Source: Pseudomonadota bacterium
GTDB lineage: Bacteria > Pseudomonadota > Gammaproteobacteria > Burkholderiales > Rhodocyclaceae
Assembly (NCBI GenBank): GCA_018241725.1
Contig: JAFEDI010000108.1
Location: 1-64,000 of the forward strand
Direction: 5' to 3'
Length of the DNA: 64,000 bases
Every line of letters starts with the position of its first letter. Within the stretch, counting starts at the first letter, position 1. A program made the translations under genes and the position numbers. The notes beneath the pieces were generated by a model. The model was not told the DNA's origin. It worked only from the letters and a program-made list of their open reading frames with translations, and made no database searches. Positions 57,758 through 64,000 of the stretch are shown here, piece after piece.

Positions 57758-58411
57758 TCAGCCCTCGTGGGCGCCGAACATGGTCTTGGCGTAGGTGATC
57801 CCCAGGCCGTAGCCGCCGCCGAGCTTTTTGGCGATGCCGGTGGTCAGCTCGTAGGTGTCGGTGCGGGCCCAGTCGCGCTGGAGTTCGAGCAGGTACTGCA
57901 GCGCCGTCATCGGGCGGGCGCCGGCTTGCACCATGCGTTGCACCGCGCGTTCGTGCGCTTCGACGGAAACGTCTCCACAGGCATCGGTGATCACATAGAC
58001 CTCGAAGCCCTGGGAGAGAGCGGACAGGGTCGGGCCGACGATGCAGACGCTGGTCCACAAACCGCCGAAGACGATGCGCCCCTTGCCGATCTTGTTGACC
58101 TGGGCGATCACCGCGGCGTCTTCCCAGGTGTTCATCGAGGTGCGATCCAGCAGCGCCTGGCCCGGGAACGGCGCGGTCACCTCTTCGAACATCGGCCCGG
58201 AGAAGCTCTTTTCGGCAACGGTGGTGAGGATGGTCGATACGCCGAAGCCGGCCGCCGCACTGGCTACCAGGCCAGCGTTGTTGCGCAGCGAGGGGATGTC
58301 GATGGAGTGCGTGGCGAAGGCCATCTGCGACTGGTAGTCGATGAGGATCAGCGTATGGTCGGTCGGGGTCAGCAGCAGCGGGCTGGGCGTGGGGGTGGCG
58401 GCGATGGTCAT
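57758..58411 (-). CDS. Isochorismatase-like cysteine hydrolase (YcaC-related)
   Basis: 217-aa alpha/beta hydrolase. HTLILIDYQSQMAFATHSID supplies the catalytic Asp, RTSMNTWEDAAVIAQV and the nucleophile Cys in GLWTSVCIVGPTLSALSQGF follow, with the Lys around KIGKGRIVFGG. GAGGAG upstream. First gene of a three-gene operon divergent from a LysR gene. Substrate unknown. Confidence 0.88.
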   Translation of the reverse strand: MTIAATPTPSPLLLTPTDHTLILIDYQSQMAFATHSIDIPSLRNNAGLVASAAAGFGVSTILTTVAEKSFSGPMFEEVTAPFPGQALLDRTSMNTWEDAAVIAQVNKIGKGRIVFGGLWTSVCIVGPTLSALSQGFEVYVITDACGDVSVEAHERAVQRMVQAGARPMTALQYLLELQRDWARTDTYELTTGIAKKLGGGYGLGITYAKTMFGAHEG

Positions 58412-58575
58412 GCTGGCGGGCTCCTCTGTATTTCGTGCAACGAACGGGGTTGGGGATGGCTTGTAAAACGCTTGTAAAACGCCGGGGCAGTCGAAGCGCT
58501 GCCTTGATGGAGGCACTATAGACAAGGCCCGACCCATTTAGAATGAGACGAACGGCATGGCATCCATTCCATTTT

Positions 58576-58595
58576 TGAGGTCATGCAAGACCTCA
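58576..58595. promoter_or_regulatory. 7-6-7 inverted repeat in the hydrolase-LysR divergent region
   Basis: TGAGGTC-ATGCAA-GACCTCA is perfectly symmetrical, 27 bp before the LysR start. It is a candidate LysR-binding site for control of the divergent hydrolase operon and itself. Confidence 0.5.
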
Positions 58596-58622
58596 TCCGC
58601 CCCGACGAAGGAATAAGGTCGC

Positions 58623-59555
58623 ATGAAAAAGTTACCGGATCTGGAGGCATGGGCCCTTTTCGCCAAGGTTGCGGAAACGGGGTCTTTCGCCCGCACCGCC
58701 GCCGAGTTCGATCTTTCCCAGGCCACGGTCTCCAAGGCGATACTCCGCCTGGAAAAGCGCATGGGAACGGTCCTCTTCCATCGGAACTCCCGGCGCCTGT
58801 CCCTGACGGAGAGCGGCGATGCCGCGCTTGAACGGGCGACGCGCATCCTGTCGGAGGGACAGGCAATCGAGGCCGAAGTCACGGAACAATCCATCAGCCT
58901 GCGCGGGCCGATCCGGATCACGGTGCCGATGTCCTTCGGGCTGTCGTACCTGGCGCCCATCCTGCCGGAGTTCATGGCGCGGCTGCCCGACGTCAGCTTC
59001 GATTTCCACTTCGGCGACGAGATCGTCGATCTGGTCGCCAACCGCTTCGACCTTGGGGTGCGCATCTCGACGATGGCGGATTCGAGCCTGCTGGCCCGCC
59101 GCCTCTACGCGGTAAAGATACTGCTGGTCGGCGCCCCGGCCTATTTCGAGCGCTACGGCAAACCCGATCATCCGCGTGAGCTCGCACAGCACCGGGGACT
59201 GATGTACTCGAACTCGCGCACCGGCGGCTGCTGGCGTTTCCATCATGACCAACAGGGCGAATTCACCCAGGCCATGCCGGCACCTTTATGCGCGAACAAC
59301 GCGGAAGCCATGATGCCCGCCCTGAAGGCCGGCCTCGGGCTGGCACTGCAGCCGGAGTTCCTGGTGTGGGATGAGTTGCAGTCGGGGCAACTGGAGACGG
59401 TCATGTGCGACTGGAAGGTCGATCCTATCGCGCTGCACATCGTCACCCCGCCAGGGCGCAGCCGGCCTGCCCGGGTTCAGGCCTTCATCGATTTCCTGTC
59501 GGAGCGGCTATCGGCGGCGCCCTGGCTACGGGAGATCGCGTGCAATGAGGCTTAG
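58623..59555 (+). CDS. LysR-family transcriptional regulator
   Basis: 310 aa. Winged helix-turn-helix at about residues 5-63 (WALFAKVAETGSFARTAAEF, SQATVSKAILRLEKRMGTV), then a PBP2-like effector domain (GPIRITVPMSFGLSYLAPIL) of the AaeR/DsdC-unrelated CrgA-type subgroup. Divergent from the cysteine hydrolase/XapX/amidohydrolase operon with a symmetrical site between; probably its regulator. Confidence 0.9.
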   Translation: MKKLPDLEAWALFAKVAETGSFARTAAEFDLSQATVSKAILRLEKRMGTVLFHRNSRRLSLTESGDAALERATRILSEGQAIEAEVTEQSISLRGPIRITVPMSFGLSYLAPILPEFMARLPDVSFDFHFGDEIVDLVANRFDLGVRISTMADSSLLARRLYAVKILLVGAPAYFERYGKPDHPRELAQHRGLMYSNSRTGGCWRFHHDQQGEFTQAMPAPLCANNAEAMMPALKAGLGLALQPEFLVWDELQSGQLETVMCDWKVDPIALHIVTPPGRSRPARVQAFIDFLSERLSAAPWLREIACNEA

Positions 59556-59594
59556 CCTCAGCCCGCCCTTGAAGTGGTGGATGTACCGATGCCG

Positions 59595-60866
59595 CTATCG
59601 GTACACGGGATGGCGGCGGCACAGCGCCAGCACCTGCTCCCTCACTCGGTGGCGCACCTCCGGCAACGCTGTACCGCTGTTCTCCAGCGCGTCCAGCACG
59701 TCGCACAGCCACCCCGCCACGTGTTCGCATTCGGCCACACCGAACCCGCGCGTGGTCACGGCGGGTGTGCCGATACGCAGCCCCGAGGTGACAAAGGGCG
59801 AGCGTTGATCGTTGGGCACCGAGTTCTTGTTGGTGGTGATCCAGGCTTCGGCCAGCGCGGCGTCTGCGTCCTTGCCGGAATAGGGCTTGGCGGAGAGGTC
59901 GATGAGCATCAAGTGGTTGTCGGTGCCGCCGGAGACGATCTTGTAGCCCCGCTGCTGGAGGACCGCCGCCATCGCACGGGCGTTGCTCACCACCTGACGC
60001 TGGTAGGTCTTGAACTCGGGACGCAGCGCCTCCTTGAAGGCCACGGCTTTGGCCGCGATCACGTGCATCAGCGGACCGCCTTGAATTCCGGGAAACACCG
60101 CTGAATCGAGCTGCTTGTAAAACGCGTCACCCTGCCCCTTGGCGAGGATGATGCCGCCGCGTGGGCCGCGCAGGGTCTTGTGGGTGGTGCTGGTGACCAC
60201 ATGGGCGTGGGGCAGCGGGTCGGGATATTCGCCTGCCGCGACCAGGCCGGCAACGTGAGCCATGTCCCCCCAGAATACGGCGCCCACCTTGTCGGCGATG
60301 GCGCGCATCCGCGCCCAGTCCTTGTGCCGCGAGTAGGCGGAGAAGCCGCCGATCAGCATTTTCGGACGGGCTTCCAGTGCAATGCGCTCCATCTCGTCGT
60401 AGTCGATCAGCCCTGTCCCGGCATCGAGCCCGTAAGGAACGATGCGGTAGTGGCGGCCGGAGAAATTGGATGGATTGCCGTGGGTCAGGTGGCCGCCCTG
60501 CGCCAGGTTCATGCCCATCACGGTGTCGCCGGGGCGGGTCAGAGCCAGGAACACAGCCGCGTTGGCCTGGGCACCGGCATGGGGCTGAACATTGGCGTAG
60601 TCGCAGTCGAACAATGTCTTGAGACGTTCGATGGCCAGGCGCTCGGCCACATCCACATTCTCACAGCCACTGTAGTAGCGCTTGCCCGGGTAGCCCTCGG
60701 CATATTTGTTGGCGAAGACGGAGTTCTGGATGGCCATCACCTGCGGGCTGGCGTAGTTCTCGGAGGCGATGAGCTCGATGTGGTCCTCCTGGCGACGTTC
60801 TTCGCAGCGGACGGCCTCCGCCAGTTCGGGGTCGAAGTCGGTCAGGGTCAGTGATGAGTCGTACAT
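59595..60866 (-). CDS. glyA: Serine hydroxymethyltransferase
   Basis: 423-aa PLP enzyme interconverting serine and glycine with tetrahydrofolate. Motifs: [43 protein letters not shown] lysine in [16 protein letters not shown], and [17 protein letters not shown]. Slightly divergent from the housekeeping copy expected near nrdR/ribD, and linked here to an aminotransferase and benE, so it may be a second, pathway-specific copy. Confidence 0.93.
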   Translation of the reverse strand: MYDSSLTLTDFDPELAEAVRCEERRQEDHIELIASENYASPQVMAIQNSVFANKYAEGYPGKRYYSGCENVDVAERLAIERLKTLFDCDYANVQPHAGAQANAAVFLALTRPGDTVMGMNLAQGGHLTHGNPSNFSGRHYRIVPYGLDAGTGLIDYDEMERIALEARPKMLIGGFSAYSRHKDWARMRAIADKVGAVFWGDMAHVAGLVAAGEYPDPLPHAHVVTSTTHKTLRGPRGGIILAKGQGDAFYKQLDSAVFPGIQGGPLMHVIAAKAVAFKEALRPEFKTYQRQVVSNARAMAAVLQQRGYKIVSGGTDNHLMLIDLSAKPYSGKDADAALAEAWITTNKNSVPNDQRSPFVTSGLRIGTPAVTTRGFGVAECEHVAGWLCDVLDALENSGTALPEVRHRVREQVLALCRRHPVYR

Positions 60867-60938
60867 GGGCGTGTGTCCTGTGTGTCTGGAATTCAGGGTT
60901 TTGAGGGTGTGTTCGTTGATCGCGGATCAGCGTGGGCG

Positions 60939-62171
60939 TCATGCCGCCGGTTCGACCGGCGCGGCGGATTTCAATGTGCTCGGGGCATTCCCCTCAGTCG
61001 TGGCCAGCAGGCGCGTAAGGCGACCGACGATGGCGTCGATCTGGGCTTCGTCACAGACCAGCGGCGGCAGCAATCTGATGACCTTGTCGCGGGTCACGGT
61101 GATGAGCAAACGCTGCTCGGCCAGGGCACGCCCAACCAGTTCCTTGCATGGCCTGTCCAGTTCGATGCCCACCATCAGGCCCTGCCCGCGGATCGCGACG
61201 ACGTGCGGGTGCGTGGCGAGCGCTTTCTGCAGCCCGTTCAGCAGGCGCCCACCCAGCGCAGCAGCACGCTCCGGCAGCCTGTCGCGGGCCATGATGTCGA
61301 GAACGGTGCATGCCACCCGACAGGCCAGGGGATTGCCGCCGAAAGTGGAGCCGTGCTGGCCGGGCGAGAACAGGTCGGCCGCCACACCACGCGCCAGGCA
61401 GGCGCCGATGGGAAAGCCGTTTCCCAGCGCCTTCGCCAGCGTCATCACATCGGGCGCGATGTTCGCGTGCCGATGCCCGAACCAGGCTCCGGTGCGGCCC
61501 AGGCCTGTCTGGATCTCATCGAGCATCAGCAGCCAGCCGTGCTGGTCGCACAAGGCACGCAGTTCGCGCAGGTAGTCGGCGCTGGCGACATGAATGCCGC
61601 CTTCGCCCTGCACTGCCTCGACCAGCACCGCCACGATGTCGGGCGAATGCCCGGCCATTCGGTGCACCGCGTCGATGTCGTCATAGGGCACCCGCAAGAA
61701 GCCGGGCAGCAGCGGCTCGAAGCCGTGTTGCTTGGCGGGATTGCCCGACGCGGAGAGCGTGGCGATGCTGCGGCCGTGAAAGCCGTTCTCCATGACGAGG
61801 ATCTTGGGTTCCGCGATCTGTCTGCGCTGGCCATGCAGTCTTGCCAGCTTGAGCGCGGCTTCGTTGGCCTCGGCGCCCGAATTGCAGAAGAAGCTCCTCT
61901 GCATCCCCGTCAGTGCGCACAAACGCTCGCCCAGCCGTTCCTGCCAGTCGATGCGGAAAACATTGGACGTATGCAACAGCAGCGCCGCCTGCTCTGCAAT
62001 CACGGCCGCGATCTCCGGGTGGGCGTGGCCCAGACTGGTGACCGCGACACCGGCAATGGCGTCCAGGTACTCCACTCCGCGCTCGTCCCAGAGCTGCGCG
62101 CCGCGCCCGCGTACGAAGGAAACCGGTTGGCGGGCATAGGCCCGCATCAGGTGGGATGGGGTAGTTTGCAT
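60939..62171 (-). CDS. Class III aminotransferase (acetylornithine/ArgD-like)
   Basis: 410-aa PLP aminotransferase with YLDAIAGVAVTSLGHAHPEI, FFCNSGAEANEAALKLAR, LMLDEIQTGLGRTGAWFGH and the PLP lysine in TLAKALGNGFPIGA, followed by HGSTFGGNPLACRVA. Closest in pattern to ArgD/acetylornithine transaminase, but no arginine genes are near, so other omega-amino acids are possible substrates. The ATG follows the yggS stop directly (TGA-ATG). Confidence 0.87.
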   Translation of the reverse strand: MQTTPSHLMRAYARQPVSFVRGRGAQLWDERGVEYLDAIAGVAVTSLGHAHPEIAAVIAEQAALLLHTSNVFRIDWQERLGERLCALTGMQRSFFCNSGAEANEAALKLARLHGQRRQIAEPKILVMENGFHGRSIATLSASGNPAKQHGFEPLLPGFLRVPYDDIDAVHRMAGHSPDIVAVLVEAVQGEGGIHVASADYLRELRALCDQHGWLLMLDEIQTGLGRTGAWFGHRHANIAPDVMTLAKALGNGFPIGACLARGVAADLFSPGQHGSTFGGNPLACRVACTVLDIMARDRLPERAAALGGRLLNGLQKALATHPHVVAIRGQGLMVGIELDRPCKELVGRALAEQRLLITVTRDKVIRLLPPLVCDEAQIDAIVGRLTRLLATTEGNAPSTLKSAAPVEPAA

Positions 62172-62975
62172 TCAAGACTCCTCAAGTTTGGGTTCGCCGG
62201 GCCAGTAGTGGCCGTCGGGCATGGCGCGCGCACCGAAGATGGCTTGTCCGACACGCACCACGGTGGCGCCTTCCTCGATGGCGATCTCGAAGTCACCGGA
62301 CATGCCCATCGACAGTTCATCCAGCCCGATTCCGGCAGGCGCGCATTGGCGCAAGCGGTCGCGCAGAGCACGCAGTCGCACGAAACACTGGCGCACCCGC
62401 TCGGCTTCGCTGGAAAACAGCGCCAGCGTCATCAGCCCACGCACGCGCAGCGCGCTGAATACCGGCAGCGCCTGGAGAAAGGCCGGAACCTCCTCGGGCG
62501 TCAGGCCGTATTTGCTCGCCTCGCCAGAGGTATTGACCTGCACGAACACGTCGAGCCCCCGCCCTTCAATCTGCAAGCGGCGATCCAGCGCTTCCGCGAC
62601 ATGCAGGCTGTCCAGTGCCTGGAACTCGGAGGCGAACCGCGCCACCAGCCTGGCCTTGTTGGTCTGCAGGTGGCCGATGACGGACCAGTGCAGGTCGGTC
62701 AGGTCCTGCATGGCTTCCCATTTGCGGCAGGCCTCCTGGGGCTTGTTCTCTCCCAGCGTTCTGCACCCCGCCGCGTAAGCGAGGCGCAGGCTGGGCTCGG
62801 GCTTGGTCTTGCTCACCGGTAGCAGACGCACGGATGCGGGATCGCGGCCGGCGCGGCAGCATGCGGCTTTGATCCGCGTGTGCACCGCGGCCAGATTGCG
62901 TTGAAAGTCCTCGACCGAACGGGCCTCGGGATAGCGGCCATGCAGGTCGTGACGGGTTTGCGTTGTGGATGACAT
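62172..62975 (-). CDS. PLP homeostasis protein, YggS/PROSC family
   Basis: 267-aa PLP-binding TIM-barrel protein. LLPVSKTKPEPSLRLAY carries the PLP lysine; LGENKPQEACRKWEAM, LHWSVIGHLQTNKARL and LSMGMSGDFEIAIEEGATVV are family signatures. It binds PLP without known enzymatic activity and balances vitamin B6 pools. Overlaps benE by one base. Its linkage to two PLP enzymes is notable. Confidence 0.9.
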   Translation of the reverse strand: MSSTTQTRHDLHGRYPEARSVEDFQRNLAAVHTRIKAACCRAGRDPASVRLLPVSKTKPEPSLRLAYAAGCRTLGENKPQEACRKWEAMQDLTDLHWSVIGHLQTNKARLVARFASEFQALDSLHVAEALDRRLQIEGRGLDVFVQVNTSGEASKYGLTPEEVPAFLQALPVFSALRVRGLMTLALFSSEAERVRQCFVRLRALRDRLRQCAPAGIGLDELSMGMSGDFEIAIEEGATVVRVGQAIFGARAMPDGHYWPGEPKLEES

Positions 62976-64000
62976 CAGTTGGGCCCCGTGCCGGAGGCGC
63001 CGAAGGCAACGGCAGACTTCGGCGCACTCTGCGGCAAGCGACCGTTGAGCGTCGCGTAGGCCACGAGCCCGATCACCAGGCCCCAGAACGCACCACCAAT
63101 GCCCAGCAGGCTGATGTTGGCGGCGGCCGCCAGAAAGGTGATCAGCGAGGCTTCGCGGGTACGGGCTTCACTCAGCGCGCTGGCGAGGCTGCCACCGATG
63201 GTGCCCAGGAGCGCCAGACCGGCCAGCGTGGTGATGAAGGTGCTCGGGAATGCCATGAAAACTGCGGCCAGGGTGACTCCGAACACCCCCACCAGGATGT
63301 AGAACACCCCGGCAGCAATGCCGGCAATCCAGCGCCTGGACGGATCTTCGTGCGCTTCGCGGCCCGTGCAGATGGCCGCTGTGATGGCCGCGATATTGAA
63401 GGCGTGCGAACCGAAAGGCGCCATCAACAGCGAACCCAGCCCGGTGATGGTGACGATGGGGTTGGCGCTGGTTCGGAAGCCATCGTTGCGCAGCACCAGC
63501 ATGCCGGGCATGTATTGGCCGGTCAGCGTGATCAGGAACAAGGGCAGCGCCACACTCAGCAAGGCGTTGAGCGAAAACACGGGCATGGTGAGGATCGGCG
63601 CCGCCAGTGTCAGGGTCAGCCTCGACAGATCGACGCGATCCTGCAGCAGCAGGAAGGCCAGCCCCAGTACCAGGATGCCGACCACCGCGTAGCGTGGGCA
63701 GAGTCGTTTGAGCACCACATAAGTGACGATCAACAAGCCGGCCAGCAGAGGATCGACGCTCATGCCGCCGAAGGCCTTGATGCCGAACTGGAGCAGGATG
63801 CCCGCCAGCAGACCGGCGGCAACACCCGACGGGATCAGGCGGATGACCCGCTCGAACCAGCCCGACAGCCCCAGCACCACGAAGGCGGCGGCCGATATCA
63901 GGTAGGCGCCGACCGCTTCTGCGTAGGACGTCGTCGCCAGTGCCGTGACCAGAAACGCCGCAGCCGGCGTGGACCACGCGGTGATGATGGGCTCGCGGGC
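62975..64000 (-). CDS. benE: BenE-family benzoate/H+ symporter, partial (5' end beyond window)
   Basis: At least 341 residues; the reading frame runs open to the window edge, with upstream residues EPIITAWSTPAAAFLVTALA still matching BenE, so the true start lies beyond 64000. Many membrane helices are visible, plus LTGQYMPGMLVLRND, GSLLMAPFGSHAFNIAAITA and ICTGREAHEDPSRRW, all typical of BenE. It is followed by yggS, an aminotransferase and glyA, not by benzoate catabolic genes, so the substrate may not be benzoate. Confidence 0.9.
   Translation of the reverse strand, partial: AREPIITAWSTPAAAFLVTALATTSYAEAVGAYLISAAAFVVLGLSGWFERVIRLIPSGVAAGLLAGILLQFGIKAFGGMSVDPLLAGLLIVTYVVLKRLCPRYAVVGILVLGLAFLLLQDRVDLSRLTLTLAAPILTMPVFSLNALLSVALPLFLITLTGQYMPGMLVLRNDGFRTSANPIVTITGLGSLLMAPFGSHAFNIAAITAAICTGREAHEDPSRRWIAGIAAGVFYILVGVFGVTLAAVFMAFPSTFITTLAGLALLGTIGGSLASALSEARTREASLITFLAAAANISLLGIGGAFWGLVIGLVAYATLNGRLPQSAPKSAVAFGASGTGPN

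Noticed and set aside
59582-59605. Terminator hairpin at the glyA/LysR convergent ends
   Set aside because: A 9-bp stem TGTACCGAT/ATCGGTACA exists, but it spans the glyA stop codon and has no T-run on either strand, so it was not listed as a feature.

Overview
The window reads as chromosomal DNA of a high-GC betaproteobacterium. A Rhodocyclales/Zoogloeaceae-like host is my best guess, inferred from the gene mix: AcnD/PrpF-type propionate catabolism, HexR-controlled Entner-Doudoroff genes, PedF cytochrome and gdx under a guanidine-II riboswitch. No rRNA, tRNA, replication gene or CRISPR array was seen. Most of it is tightly packed with frequent ATGA stop/start overlaps. The exception is a visibly AT-richer accessory patch at about 48.5-53.9 kb.

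Layout. 0.1-1.8 kb: a chemoreceptor. 1.9-7.9 kb: a cobalamin riboswitch and TonB-dependent receptor, convergent with metE (B12-independent methionine synthase), whose regulator metR is divergent. 7.8-18.2 kb: zur and, across a 34-bp perfect palindrome (probable Zur box), a nine-gene zinc-type operon. It holds an outer-membrane receptor, an ABC-2 ATPase with two DUF3526 permeases, a ZIP transporter, a DUF1826 protein, and an ABC ATPase/FtsX-like permease/DUF3299 module like the Zur-regulated PA4064-PA4066 of Pseudomonas. 18.2-26.3 kb: a 2-methylcitrate cycle operon (thioesterase, prpC, acnD, prpF, a PrpB-like lyase) facing its ScfR-type regulator, with a GntR regulator fossil at the end. 26.3-28.1 kb: two coupled flavin-fold/GAF proteins.

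28.3-43.0 kb: central carbon metabolism. pgl-hexR-pgi run leftward. edd-eda-mutarotase-pyk-gapN-eno-ppc-SemiSWEET run rightward to a strong terminator. Together they take glucose 6-phosphate steps through Entner-Doudoroff to pyruvate and oxaloacetate, with NADPH-forming GapN. 43.0-48.5 kb: a TetR-controlled oxidoreductase pair, a three-receiver hybrid kinase, a guanidine-II riboswitch with the guanidinium exporter gene gdx, and a PedF-like cytochrome c.

48.5-53.9 kb: accessory region. It has a 21-bp tandem repeat array, a three-gene ABC-3C conflict system (nuclease-like effector, middle component, DUF3732 ATPase with zinc hook), and a P4-phage-like c4 antisense RNA module with two small coupled genes. 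54.0-64.0 kb: an MFS exporter with a fused C-terminal domain, an amidohydrolase/XapX/cysteine-hydrolase operon with divergent LysR, and a leftward benE-yggS-aminotransferase-glyA group, benE running off the window end.

The strongest leads are the composite Zur operon with its unexplained DUF3526 ABC system and the ABC-3C system beside the c4 RNA remnant.
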